From Hyphomicrobiaceae bacterium (GTDB lineage Bacteria > Pseudomonadota > Alphaproteobacteria > Rhizobiales > Ancalomicrobiaceae), in assembly GCA_016793065.1 (NCBI GenBank), contig JAEULV010000026.1:1-64000 (forward strand): DNA of 64,000 nucleotides. The letters are read 5' to 3'. Both the position numbers and the translations under genes were made by a program. The notes under the pieces were generated by a model that did not search any database, had not been told where the DNA came from, and saw only the letters and a list, made by a program, of their open reading frames with translations. Positions 52,066-61,422 of this stretch are shown piece after piece (positions within the stretch are counted from its first letter, which is position 1; each line of letters starts with the position of its first letter).

Positions 52066-53310
52066 TCAGCCGAGGCGGCTGTCGTATTCCAGGATGGCGT
52101 TGAGAAGGACCTGGGCGCCGGCGGCGCATTCGTCGAAGGTGGTCGACTCGGCCTCGTTGTGGGAAATGCCGCCGAGGCAAGGGACGAAGATCATGGTGGT
52201 GGGGGCGACGCGGGCGATGTAGGCGGCGTCGTGGCCGGCGCCGGAGACCATCTCGCGCTTGGCATAGCCGGCGCGATCGGCGCCGAGGCTGACGCAGTCG
52301 ATCAGGTCGGTGGCGAACTTCACCGCCGGCGAATTCCAGATGCGCTTCTCCTCGCAGCCGAGCTTCAACTCGGCCATGATCGCGGCAAGCCGCTCGCGGA
52401 ATTTCGCCTCGATCACATCCAGCACGGCCTCGTCGGGATGGCGGAAGTCGACGGTGAAGAACACCTCGCCCGGCACGACATTGCGCGAATTCGGCTTGTT
52501 CTCGATCAGGCCGACCGATCCGACGGCGCTCGGGTGCTCCAGCGCGACGGCATTGATCATCTCGATCGCCCGCGCGGCGCCGAGCAGGGCGTTCTTGCGC
52601 AGGTACATCGGCGTCGCGCCGGTGTGGGATTCCTGTCCGGTCACCGTCACCTCATACCAGCGCATGCCCTGCACACCGGTGACGACGCCGATCATCCGGC
52701 CTTCGTCCTCGAGGATCGGCCCCTGTTCGATGTGCAGTTCGAACATGGCGCCGAAGCTGCGGGCGCCGGCCTTCTCGGTGCCGCGATAGCCGATCCGCTC
52801 CAGTTCGTCGACAAAGCGCTTGCCGTCGCGATCCTCGCGCGAATAGGCGAATTCCGGCGGGAATACCCCGGCGAAGACGCCCGACGCCAGCATGGCCGGG
52901 GCAAAGCGCGAGCCTTCCTCGTTGGTCCAGTTGACGATCTCGATCGGCGCGTTGGTCTCGTAGCTCATGTCGTGCAGCGTCCGCATCGCCTCGAGCGCGC
53001 CGAGCACGCCAAGGACGCCGTCGAACTTGCCGCCCGTCGGCTGGGTGTCGAGGTGGGATCCCATGGCGATGGGCTGAAGATCGCCCCGCTTGCCGGGGCG
53101 ACGGGCGAACATGTTGCCGACCTCGTCGACCGTCACGGTACAGCCGACCGCCTCGCAGGCGGCCTTGAACCAGTCGCGCACCTGCCGGTCCTCGTCGGTC
53201 AGCGTCAGCCGCCGGATGCCGCCCTTCGCGGTGCCGCCGAAGCGGGCGGTTTCCATCAGGCTGTCCCACAGGCGTTGCGGATTGATGGCGAGGTTGGTGA
53301 GCGTGGTCAT
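52066..53310 (-). CDS. Zn-dependent N-carbamoyl amidohydrolase (beta-ureidopropionase/allantoate type)
   Basis: The enzyme belongs to the M20/M28 amidase group that removes carbamoyl from N-carbamoyl amino acids or beta-ureidopropionate. The 414-residue protein has the metal ligands H86 and D97 (GSHLDTQPTGGKFDG), E131/E132 (NWTNEEGSRF), the histidine in ELHIEQGP and the distal GAGHDAAYIA and GISHNEAE. The ATG at 53310 has GGAG upstream. With the dihydropyrimidinase 3.5 kb away it would supply steps two and three of reductive pyrimidine breakdown (PydB/PydC or hydantoin route). The exact substrate is uncertain. Confidence 0.9.
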   Translation of the reverse strand: MTTLTNLAINPQRLWDSLMETARFGGTAKGGIRRLTLTDEDRQVRDWFKAACEAVGCTVTVDEVGNMFARRPGKRGDLQPIAMGSHLDTQPTGGKFDGVLGVLGALEAMRTLHDMSYETNAPIEIVNWTNEEGSRFAPAMLASGVFAGVFPPEFAYSREDRDGKRFVDELERIGYRGTEKAGARSFGAMFELHIEQGPILEDEGRMIGVVTGVQGMRWYEVTVTGQESHTGATPMYLRKNALLGAARAIEMINAVALEHPSAVGSVGLIENKPNSRNVVPGEVFFTVDFRHPDEAVLDVIEAKFRERLAAIMAELKLGCEEKRIWNSPAVKFATDLIDCVSLGADRAGYAKREMVSGAGHDAAYIARVAPTTMIFVPCLGGISHNEAESTTFDECAAGAQVLLNAILEYDSRLG

Positions 53311-53648
53311 CGGCAAGGCTCTCCGGAAGGCCGTTGGGACGGTGCCGGCCATTGCCCGGCCGGCGAAAACAGGGTCGACCGAGTGTGGAGCGGCGGGCGC
53401 CGGCGCGCAAGCTCGCGTGCCGTCTCGATCCCGAGCCTAGCGCCGTTTACCGTTCGGTCAAAGGCAAAATATGGGCAATCGCGGGGTTCGAACGTTCTCG
53501 GACTATCTTCTTCCGTCACTCCGGCCCCCGAGCCGGAGCCAAACTGTTTGATCCCGGCCATTGATGCCGCCGGCATTTTTCGATGCCACCCGCCGCCCAT
53601 TGGACCAACGACGCCACCTTAGGCGAGGACAGGTGCGGCGTCCAAGCG
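53311..53648. other. Intergenic region, no gene seen
   Basis: Nothing recognisable was found in the 338 bases between the amidohydrolase start and the end of the RTX gene, apart from the expected upstream region of the amidohydrolase gene. Confidence 0.5.
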
Positions 53649-56423
53649 TCAGCCAGGGAGAATCACATTGATAGTAATATCACTGGTGGTGAGACTTAGG
53701 CCGGGTGTGAGCTGCATCACGGTGATGGCGCTGAGGTCGGTGCCACTGCCGTCGCCATCGAATTGCAGCGTCCCGGTCGACTGGTCATAGATGAACCGCG
53801 TTTCGGCGAGCGTTGCCTCAGTACCGAGTTCGAACCGATCGGAGGTGAGAAGGCCGGCGGTGAGATCGGCGGAAAAGGCGAAGTCGCTGCTGCAATCGAA
53901 CTGGACAAGGTCGGTCCCGGCGACGAAGTCGGTGGCGACGCCGGAGGTCAGGGTGGCACCGCCGACATCGGAGGCCAGCGTCGTGCCCATGCTGTCGACC
54001 ACGGCGGACGTGACGAAGCGATCGGCGCCGGCCCCGCCCGTCATGCTGTCAACGGCGCCGACACCGCTGACCAGCGTGTCATTGCCGCCGCCGCCAATAA
54101 GCTGGTCGACATGGTTGCCGGAGCCGACCAGCCGGTTGGCGAGGTCATTGCCGGTCAGGATCATGGCCGCACTGGTATTGGATTGCAGCTCCTCGACGCT
54201 GACGTCCTGAGCCAGCGTGTAGCTGGCGCCGGCAATCAGCTTGTCATAACCGCCGCCGGCGGTCTCGATGATCCGGTCGCCGGCGGAGACGAAATAGACG
54301 TCATTGCCGGAAAGACCCCGCAGCATGTCATTGCCGCTGCCGACCAGTTCATTGTCGCCGGCATTGCCGATCAGCGTGTTGACGAATTCATTGCCTTGCA
54401 GGAACAGGCTGGCCGTGGAGGAGCGGTCATAAGCCTCGATGCGTTCGACCTCGACGCCGCCTGCGGCGAAGAAGCCACTTCCCGTCACCAGCACCCGGTC
54501 GATGCCGCCACCGGTGGCATCGATCACCGTGTCGGAATCATCGACGACATAGGTGTCATCGCCGGCGCCGCCTTCGAGCGTGTCGACCCCGGCGCCGCCG
54601 CTCAACAGATCATTGCCGCCGCCGCCGCTGATCGAGTCGTCGCCCTGACGCCCATAGAGGCGATTGTCGCCCGCCCCGCCGGTGATCGTGTTGCCAAGCG
54701 CGTTGCCCCACAGATCGATCGCCCGCAGGCTTGCCGGACTGGCGACGCCGAGATCCTCGATATGGCGGCCGGCAATGTCGTAGCTGACGGTTGTCAGCAA
54801 CCGGTCGCGGCCCGTATGGGTGCTTACCTCGCGCACCTGGTCATTGCGGTTGTCGACCATGTAGGTGTCGCCGCCATCGCCCCCGAGGAACCGGTCGGCG
54901 CCGATGCCGCCATTCAGTGTATTGGCGGCAGAATTGCCGTAGAGGGTCGTGCGGCCGGACCACAGCACGGCAAGCGCGCTGGCTCCGGCATTGTCTGCCA
55001 ATGTTGCCCGTTCGATCGCAGCGCTGGTCGTGTAGCTTTGCCCGACGAAGAGCTGATCGATCTCCGCGTCTTCCGTTTCGACAATCGACCACAGGCCATC
55101 GGCGGTGATGCTGTAGGTATCGGCGCCACCGCCGCCCACCAGTCTGCCTGCATCGAGACTGCTGTCATTGACGACCAGCGTTTCGTCGGCGGCCGTGCCG
55201 GAAAGCGTGATTTCGGGGCCGCCATTGTCGAAGCTCACACCGCCAATGGCTGTGGTAGCCCAATTGCCCGCGGCATCGGCATTGTGGAATGTCCACGCGA
55301 ACGTCGATTCGGGCAGGTCAAACAGGGTGAGCCCGGAGGCATTCGCCATGGCCAGCGTGCCACTGCCGCCTGACGTTTCGACCGCCGCCACGTAGTCGCC
55401 AACGGTCTCGGACGAGACGATCAGGTCGCCTTCGGAATAGGCGATGACGAGATGGCCTTCTGACGGCGGCGGGGTGGTGTCGATGGTGAAGGAAAAGCTG
55501 CTGCTGGTGAGCAGGGTGTCGGGACCAGGCTCGACGCCGGCATGCAGCGCCACGGTGAAGTTGATGATCCCCTCGGTGAGTGTCACAGACTCTGCGGCAA
55601 GATCGACGGCGAAACGGCCGAGGCTGTCGGCGAAGGTCGTCAGGGTATGGCCATCAACCGAGATCACCACCAGCCGTCCGGCTTCGGCGATACCCCGGAT
55701 GACCGGCTGGGTATTCGACGTCAGGCCATCGGTGCGGATAAGGCCGGTATCGCTGCCCGGATCAAGCCCGGCGATCAGCAGGTTGGCTTCATCTTCGGCA
55801 TGAATGTCGAGGTTGACGACGTAAGTCGTTTCGTTGCCGGCGGCATCGGTGAGGCGCAACTGGGCGCTGTGCAGTCCACTGGCGAGATTTCCCGGGAGGT
55901 CCAGCGAGACAAATCCATCTGCATTTGCCATGCCGTCCGACACGATGATGTCGTCGCCGCTGATCAGTGACAGGGTGGCAAAAGGTTCGGTAGTGAAGCC
56001 AACGATGTAAGATCCGACTGATCCGGCGAAGTCGTTGGCAACGGCATGCAGGGTCAGATAGCTACTGTCGGCGAGATGGTCATCTACGACAAAGAGGTCC
56101 GTCAGTCCCAGCAATTCCATGGTCGGGGCCATCAGATCGGCTTCGAAATTTACCGTTCCGCCACCGGGCAGGGCCTGCGATCCGGCATCCAGAAACACAT
56201 AGGTGATCGCGTTGCTTACCTGCGCGATCGGCAAATCGACCATGGTGAAGCTGTTGAGCGGATCGGCCGGACGGGACGTGCCTACGCCATTGACAGCAAA
56301 GAGGATAGTATCCACCTCCGGATCATGATCGACCCGGATGGTCACGAAGCCATCGGCCGCGGCGACGACGAGGCCTTGCAGCGGCGTGTTGACCTGATCG
56401 ACAAGGGTGATCGTATTCGGCAT
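53649..56423 (-). CDS. Large RTX (haemolysin-type calcium-binding) secreted protein
   Basis: The 924-residue protein has no N-terminal signal peptide, as expected for type I secretion. The first half (about 1-430) contains several Ig-like/big domains of beta structure (for example QLRLTDAAGNETTYVVNLD). The second half (about 480-860) carries at least four clusters of GGxGxDxLx calcium-binding repeats, such as GGIGADRFLGGDGGDTYMVD and GGAGVDTLEGGAGDDTYVVD. The last 60 residues hold a hydrophobic C-terminal secretion-like end. No T1SS ABC transporter, membrane-fusion protein or enzyme domain is nearby or visible, so it may be an adhesin or matrix protein. Composition is slightly less GC-rich than neighbours. 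Confidence 0.88.
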   Translation of the reverse strand: MPNTITLVDQVNTPLQGLVVAAADGFVTIRVDHDPEVDTILFAVNGVGTSRPADPLNSFTMVDLPIAQVSNAITYVFLDAGSQALPGGGTVNFEADLMAPTMELLGLTDLFVVDDHLADSSYLTLHAVANDFAGSVGSYIVGFTTEPFATLSLISGDDIIVSDGMANADGFVSLDLPGNLASGLHSAQLRLTDAAGNETTYVVNLDIHAEDEANLLIAGLDPGSDTGLIRTDGLTSNTQPVIRGIAEAGRLVVISVDGHTLTTFADSLGRFAVDLAAESVTLTEGIINFTVALHAGVEPGPDTLLTSSSFSFTIDTTPPPSEGHLVIAYSEGDLIVSSETVGDYVAAVETSGGSGTLAMANASGLTLFDLPESTFAWTFHNADAAGNWATTAIGGVSFDNGGPEITLSGTAADETLVVNDSSLDAGRLVGGGGADTYSITADGLWSIVETEDAEIDQLFVGQSYTTSAAIERATLADNAGASALAVLWSGRTTLYGNSAANTLNGGIGADRFLGGDGGDTYMVDNRNDQVREVSTHTGRDRLLTTVSYDIAGRHIEDLGVASPASLRAIDLWGNALGNTITGGAGDNRLYGRQGDDSISGGGGNDLLSGGAGVDTLEGGAGDDTYVVDDSDTVIDATGGGIDRVLVTGSGFFAAGGVEVERIEAYDRSSTASLFLQGNEFVNTLIGNAGDNELVGSGNDMLRGLSGNDVYFVSAGDRIIETAGGGYDKLIAGASYTLAQDVSVEELQSNTSAAMILTGNDLANRLVGSGNHVDQLIGGGGNDTLVSGVGAVDSMTGGAGADRFVTSAVVDSMGTTLASDVGGATLTSGVATDFVAGTDLVQFDCSSDFAFSADLTAGLLTSDRFELGTEATLAETRFIYDQSTGTLQFDGDGSGTDLSAITVMQLTPGLSLTTSDITINVILPG

Positions 56424-56834
56424 TCACATTACGGCCGAAACCGCTCCCGTCTGATGTTGGCAGGGCGGCGGCCCGGTCGGTGGTGTCAGCAACCTCGGTT
56501 GTCGATTTCACGCCTGCATTGCATCCAGTCCGCTCAAGCCTTGCGGCGGATCAGGAGTGTTGCCGGCGTCCAGGATTGATCTGCTCCACCAGCCGTACCT
56601 TAGCGGCGGCGATCGCGGCTTGTAAACCGAAAATTTACGTCTACGGCAGGGTTGCTGTTTGTTGAGATATTGTCATCCAGATTGCGGATGCGCGCCGACG
56701 CTTATCTTGGCCACCCCGGATTACCGCTTCGAGAGCCACGCGGATCGACTTCAGCGGGGTGAAACGATGACAGGAATGTCAGGCACGATCTTCCGGCGGG
56801 ATCAGGCCCGCCGGTGATCATCATCGCCAAAGCG
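56424..56834. other. Intergenic region upstream of the RTX gene
   Basis: No gene was recognised in these 411 bases. They include an AT-richer part (about 56610-56690) that would suit the leftward RTX promoter. No clear operator or terminator was found. Confidence 0.5.
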
Positions 56835-58292
56835 TCATGGCACGAATTCGAGCCGGTCGACGCCTTGCGGGGCGGAGAAGGCCTTCCAGGTCTGGTAGGC
56901 GACCTGATGGGCAGGGAACGGCGCGCGCGGCACGTATTTGCCGTCGCCGCGCTCGGCCCGCAGGTCGCCGTCGATCCACGCGACCTTGCCGCGCGACAGG
57001 GTGACGCGCGGGGCGCCGGTGCATTCGTAGCCCTCGAACACGTTGTATTCGATGCGGCTGATCTGCTTCTTGGCCGAGATCACCTTGGTGGCGTTCGGGT
57101 CCCAGATGACGATATCGGCATCGGAGCCGACGGCGATCGCGCCCTTTTGCGGATAGACGTTGAGAATGCGGGCGATGTTGGCCGAGGTGACGGCGACGAA
57201 CTCTTCCTTGGTCAGCCGGCCGGTATTGACGCCGGCCGTCCACAACACCGGCATCCGGTCCTCAAGCCCGCCGGTGCCGTTGGGGATCTTGCGGAAGTCG
57301 CCGTGGCCCATGCGCTTCTGCGCATTGGTGAACGAGCAGTGGTCGGTGGCGACGGTCTGCAGCGAGCCGGACATCAGACCGTTCCACAGGGCATCCTGAT
57401 GCTTCTTCGGGCGGAACGGCGGCGACATGACGCGGCGGGCGGCGTGATCCCAGTCCTTGTTCATGTACTCGCTGTCGTCGAGCACCAGATGCTGGATCAG
57501 CGGTTCGCCGAACACGCGCTGGCCGCGGGAGCGGGCGCGGGCAATCGCTTCCTGGGCTTCCTGGCAAGACGTGTGCACCACATAGAGCGGCGTGCCGACC
57601 ATGTCGGCGATGACGATGGCGCGGTTAGTCGCCTCGCCCTCGACTTCCGGCGGGCGGGAGAACGCGTGACCTTCCGGGCCGGTGACGCCCTTGGCCATGT
57701 AGTGTTCCTGCATGTAGTGGACGATGTCGCCGTTCTCGGCATGCACCAGCGGCATCGCCCCCAGTTCGGCGCAGCGGCCGAACGAGTGGTAGAGCTGCTC
57801 GTCATTGACCATCAAGGCGCCCTTATAGGCCATGAAGTGCTTGAAGGTGTTGATGCCGTAGGTCTTGACGCAGGTTTCCATCTCGCGCCAGACCTGCTCG
57901 CCCCACCAGGTCACCGCCATGTGGAAGCCGTAGTCGCCGGCGGCCTTCTCCGACTTCATCCGCCAGTCCTGATAGGCGGCGAGCAGCGACTGGCCCGGGC
58001 CGGGAATGCAGAAATCGACGATCATCGTCGTGCCGCCCGACAGCGCCGCCTTGGTGCCCCATTCGAAATCGTCGGCGGAGACCGTCCCCATGAACATCAG
58101 TTCCATATGGGTGTGCGGATCGATGCCGCCCGGCATGACATAGCAGCCGCCGGCATCGATGACATTGGCGCCGGCCGGCACGTCGAGCTTCTCGCCGATG
58201 GCGACAATGGTTTCATCGACGATCAGCACATCGGCGCGGCGCGAATGGTCGTGGTTCACCACGGTGCCGCCGCGAATGAGGGTGGTGGTCAT
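56835..58292 (-). CDS. Dihydropyrimidinase (hydantoinase)
   Basis: The enzyme opens the ring of dihydrouracil, dihydrothymine or 5-substituted hydantoins to the N-carbamoyl amino acid. The 485-residue protein has the amidohydrolase metal site H60/H62 (DPHTHMEL), the carboxylated lysine K157 in FMAYKGAL, the histidines in LVHAENGD and VVHTSC and the aspartate in VATDHCSF. Length is typical. With the N-carbamoyl amidohydrolase and the ABC importer it forms a catabolic set; the dihydropyrimidine dehydrogenase genes were not found in the window. Confidence 0.95.
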   Translation of the reverse strand: MTTTLIRGGTVVNHDHSRRADVLIVDETIVAIGEKLDVPAGANVIDAGGCYVMPGGIDPHTHMELMFMGTVSADDFEWGTKAALSGGTTMIVDFCIPGPGQSLLAAYQDWRMKSEKAAGDYGFHMAVTWWGEQVWREMETCVKTYGINTFKHFMAYKGALMVNDEQLYHSFGRCAELGAMPLVHAENGDIVHYMQEHYMAKGVTGPEGHAFSRPPEVEGEATNRAIVIADMVGTPLYVVHTSCQEAQEAIARARSRGQRVFGEPLIQHLVLDDSEYMNKDWDHAARRVMSPPFRPKKHQDALWNGLMSGSLQTVATDHCSFTNAQKRMGHGDFRKIPNGTGGLEDRMPVLWTAGVNTGRLTKEEFVAVTSANIARILNVYPQKGAIAVGSDADIVIWDPNATKVISAKKQISRIEYNVFEGYECTGAPRVTLSRGKVAWIDGDLRAERGDGKYVPRAPFPAHQVAYQTWKAFSAPQGVDRLEFVP

Positions 58293-58364
58293 GGGGAAAT
58301 TCTCCTCTTGTCGCTTGCTGCCAGCACTTCATCTTGTTGATGGCGTCTTGACTTCGGACCGGCG

Positions 58365-58817
58365 TCACCCTCCGGGCATCAGCGATGCCAGCAGCGGATG
58401 GACGTCCGGAACAAACGGGTTGACGACGGTGCAGCCACGCCAGGCAAAGCCGTGGTGCATGTCCTCGGAAAGCAGCATGGTGCCGCCGCACTCGGCGACA
58501 GATGCCAGAATGACCGCGTCATAGGTCTGCAAGCCGTGCCGCCTCACCAGTTCGAGCGCGGCCTCGAACCCGGCGACCGACAGGCCGACATAGCGCGCCA
58601 GGGGCTTCCAGAACGCCAGATGCGCGTCGATGGCCGGCATGGCCAGCTGGCCCTTGCTCCGGCAGACCTGAACGAACTCGCCGACGACCTGCACCGGCAG
58701 CACCAGATCGTGGTGCGAGAGCGCAAGGATCACGTCCGCCGCGCGACGCTTGCGCTCGACCCCGTCGAACCCCTGCGCATAGACCAGGAAATTCGTGTCG
58801 AGGCCGATGGTGGTCAT
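58365..58817 (-). CDS. vapC: PIN-domain ribonuclease toxin (VapC family)
   Basis: The 150-residue toxin should cut RNA with a magnesium site formed by D7 (GLDTNFLVYA), E47 (VVGEFVQV), the aspartate of QTYDAVILA and another in LLSEDMHHG. It starts in an ATGA overlap with the antitoxin gene, the standard order of type II modules. Confidence 0.9.
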   Translation of the reverse strand: MTTIGLDTNFLVYAQGFDGVERKRRAADVILALSHHDLVLPVQVVGEFVQVCRSKGQLAMPAIDAHLAFWKPLARYVGLSVAGFEAALELVRRHGLQTYDAVILASVAECGGTMLLSEDMHHGFAWRGCTVVNPFVPDVHPLLASLMPGG

Positions 58818-59080
58818 TCGTCCTCGTAGAGTTCGTTTCGATCGAACTTGCCGATATGGGCGATCGGCTCGGCCTCGAGGTGAGCCAGCAACCGCAGGGC
58901 TGCCTCGCGGCGGCGAGCGGCCTCGTCATCGCCGGCGTCGGCGCCGCCGACCGGGACGAGCCGCGCGATCGGCACGCCTCTTTCGGTGATGGTCACGGCC
59001 TCGCCGAGCTTGATCCGGCGCAGCAACGCCGAAAACGAGCGATTGGCATTGGTCGCGGTGATGCTGTCGGTTTCGCCCAT
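58814..59080 (-). CDS. Type II antitoxin, Phd/YefM type
   Basis: The 88-residue protein begins MGETDSITATNANRSF and has the Phd/YefM fold SALLRRIKLGEAVTITERGVPIARLVPV, which binds DNA and neutralises the PIN-domain toxin. I start at the ATG at 59080; an upstream ATG at 59209 gives sequence that overlaps the operator and is rejected. A perfect palindrome lies 31 bases upstream. Confidence 0.9.
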   Translation of the reverse strand: MGETDSITATNANRSFSALLRRIKLGEAVTITERGVPIARLVPVGGADAGDDEAARRREAALRLLAHLEAEPIAHIGKFDRNELYEDE

Positions 59081-59110
59081 GACGTCGAACTCAACCTCGG
59101 CCGGATGAAA

Positions 59111-59130
59111 ATGTAGTGAGTTCACTACAT
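59111..59130. promoter_or_regulatory. Operator palindrome of the antitoxin-toxin operon
   Basis: ATGTAGTGA at 59111-59119 and TCACTACAT at 59122-59130 form a perfect nine-base inverted repeat around GT. The position just before the antitoxin ATG fits autoregulation by the Phd/YefM-type protein with its toxin. Confidence 0.85.
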
Positions 59131-59210
59131 AACACATGCGGCGCAACCGTGCCACCTCGCTCCCGCGCTCGGGTCGGAGCCGCCCGAACGCGGAAGCAAG
59201 CATTGTCACA

Positions 59211-60197
59211 TCACTTGGCGTCGACGACGGCGTGGGTCCAGGCGCCCTTCGGCTCCTTGGTGATCACCGGGGCCTCGCCGCCGGCGGACAGCAGCGTCTT
59301 GACGGTGCGGTCGTAGTCGGCGGTGTCGAGCTTGCCGGTGGAGCCCTCGGTCAGCTTGTTGATCTCGCCCATCATGCGGACCTGATGCTTCTCGGTCTGG
59401 GCGCCGGTGGTGTCGTTGTCGAGCACGATCTTGGCGGCCTCGGACTGATTGGCGCGGGCATAGTCCCAGCCCTTCATCGAGGCCTTGACGAACTTCGACA
59501 TGGTGGCGACGAACTTCGGATCGGCGAGCTTGGATTCAAGCGCGTAGAGGCCGTCCTCCATGGTGGAGACGCCCTGGTCGGCATACTTGAAGGTGACGAG
59601 ATCATCGGCCTTCAGGCCAGCGTCGATCACCTGCCAATACTCGTTGTAGGTCATGGTGGAGACGCAGTCGGCCTGCTTCTGCAAGAGCGGGTCGACGTTG
59701 AAGCCCTGCTTCACCACCTTGACGTTGCCGGCGGAGCCGTCGGTCTTGAGGCCGAGCCGGGACATCCAGGCCATGAACGGATATTCGTTGCCGAAGAACC
59801 AGACGCCAAGGGTCTTGCCCTTGAAATCGTCCGGCGACTTGATGCCGGTATCCTTGCGGCAGGTCAGCATCATGCCCGAGCGCTTGAACGGCTGGGCGAT
59901 GTTGACGAGGCCGACGCCCTTCTCGCGCGCGGCGAGCGCCGCCGGCATCCACTCGACGATGACGTCGGCGCCGCCGCCGGCGATCACCTGCGGCGGGGCG
60001 ATGTCCGGGCCGCCCGGCTTGATGGTGACGTCGAGGCCGGCTTCCTTGTAGAAGCCCTTGTCCTTGGCGACGTAGTAACCGGCGAACTGGGCCTGGGTGA
60101 CCCACTTCAGCTGCAGGGTCACCTTTTCCTGCGCCTGCGCGGCGGCGGCGCCAAAGCCGATCGTCATCGCCGTCGCGGCGAGAAGCAATTTCTTCAT
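59211..60197 (-). CDS. ABC transporter substrate-binding protein, NMT1/THI5-like
   Basis: This is a periplasmic binding protein of 328 residues with a signal peptide (about 1-22) and the SsuA/THI5 fold: LQLKWVTQAQFAGYYVAKDKG, followed by GGGADVIVEWMPAAL and SPDDFKGKTLGVWFFGNEY. Members bind thiamine or pyrimidine precursors, riboflavin precursors, sulfonates or aromatic compounds. It is the last gene of the importer operon (ATPase, two permeases, binding protein). The neighbouring hydantoinase genes suggest a pyrimidine-like or hydantoin-like ligand. Confidence 0.92.
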   Translation of the reverse strand: MKKLLLAATAMTIGFGAAAAQAQEKVTLQLKWVTQAQFAGYYVAKDKGFYKEAGLDVTIKPGGPDIAPPQVIAGGGADVIVEWMPAALAAREKGVGLVNIAQPFKRSGMMLTCRKDTGIKSPDDFKGKTLGVWFFGNEYPFMAWMSRLGLKTDGSAGNVKVVKQGFNVDPLLQKQADCVSTMTYNEYWQVIDAGLKADDLVTFKYADQGVSTMEDGLYALESKLADPKFVATMSKFVKASMKGWDYARANQSEAAKIVLDNDTTGAQTEKHQVRMMGEINKLTEGSTGKLDTADYDRTVKTLLSAGGEAPVITKEPKGAWTHAVVDAK

Positions 60198-60234
60198 GAT
60201 GCTCTCCTCTCCAAAACCACCTTGTCGGAGCCTC

Positions 60235-61422
60235 TCAGCGGGCCCGATACGAAGGATGCCAGAATGTCACCGCGCGCTCCAGAAGCGCGAGGAGGCCGTA
60301 GGATGTCGAGCCGGCGACCGCGGCAACCGCGATCGAGGCCCACACCATGTCGAAGGCGACGCGCCCGACCTCGGTCGAAATCCGAAATCCCATGCCGACG
60401 ATCGGGGTGCCGAAGAATTCGGCCACGATCGCACCGATCAGGGCCAGCGTCGAATTGATTTTCAACGCATTGAAGACGAAGGGCATCGCCGCCGGCAAGC
60501 GCAGGTGCGTCAGGGTCTGGATGTAGCTGGCGCCGTAGGAGCGCATCAGGTCGCGCTCAAGCGCGTTGGCGGCGCCGAGCCCGGCGATGGTGTTGACCAG
60601 CATCGGGAAGAAGGTCATCACCACCACGACCGCCGCCTTGGAATGCCAGTCGAAGCCGAACCACATGACGAGGATCGGGGCGATGCCGATGATCGGCAGG
60701 GCCGAGACCAGGTTGCCGAGCGGGATCAGGCCGCGCCGCAGGAACGGCACCCGATCGGCGATGATGGCGACGACGAAGCCGGCGCCGCAGCCCATCAGCC
60801 AGCCGGGAATGACCGAGCGGACGAAGGTCTGGACGAAATCGGCCCAGAGCGTGCCGGTCGACTTCATGAAGGCGGCGGCGATGGCCGACAGGCTCGGCAT
60901 CAGCACCAGCGGAATGCCGGCGCCGACGACGCTCACTTCCCACAGGAAGAACAGGAAGGCGCCAAACAGGGCCGGCACCAGGATGGCGAACAGCCGCTTG
61001 ACGCCGGATGAGCGCGGCTTCCAGGCCGCCATGGCGTCAACCGCCATCCAGGCGGCGAGCCAGAGCCCGACGACCAGCGCGGTGAAGCCGTAACTCGCCG
61101 TCGCCGCGACGTCGCTTCGGTGCACCAGCCTCAAGGCAATGATGCAGGCGGCGACGATCAGCACAATCACGGCGGCGAGCTTCATCAGATCGAGGCGGCC
61201 GAGCGCGGCGACGGCCAGGAACGCGACCGCCGCCAGCGCAAGCGGGATCGCCGGTCCGCCGGCGATGTCGGTGATGCGCATCGTTGTGGAGATCGGCAGC
61301 AGCAGCGCCGCCAGCACCAGCACGGCGGCAAGCACCCAGATGGCGCGGCGACCGGCGGCGATCCGCACCGGCGGCTCGCGCACCACCGGCGCCAGCCCGA
61401 GAAGTTCGACGGCGGCGCTCAT
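60235..61422 (-). CDS. ABC transporter permease with extra N-terminal membrane part
   Basis: The C-terminal 250 residues are a normal BPD_transp_1 permease with the EAA-like loop (LERDLMRSYGASYIQTLTHLRLPAAMP). The N-terminal 140 residues add three to four extra helices, making the protein 395 residues, well above the usual 250-280. It starts in an ATGA overlap with the other permease gene. It is part of the NMT1/THI5-type importer. Confidence 0.9.
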   Translation of the reverse strand: MSAAVELLGLAPVVREPPVRIAAGRRAIWVLAAVLVLAALLLPISTTMRITDIAGGPAIPLALAAVAFLAVAALGRLDLMKLAAVIVLIVAACIIALRLVHRSDVAATASYGFTALVVGLWLAAWMAVDAMAAWKPRSSGVKRLFAILVPALFGAFLFFLWEVSVVGAGIPLVLMPSLSAIAAAFMKSTGTLWADFVQTFVRSVIPGWLMGCGAGFVVAIIADRVPFLRRGLIPLGNLVSALPIIGIAPILVMWFGFDWHSKAAVVVVMTFFPMLVNTIAGLGAANALERDLMRSYGASYIQTLTHLRLPAAMPFVFNALKINSTLALIGAIVAEFFGTPIVGMGFRISTEVGRVAFDMVWASIAVAAVAGSTSYGLLALLERAVTFWHPSYRAR

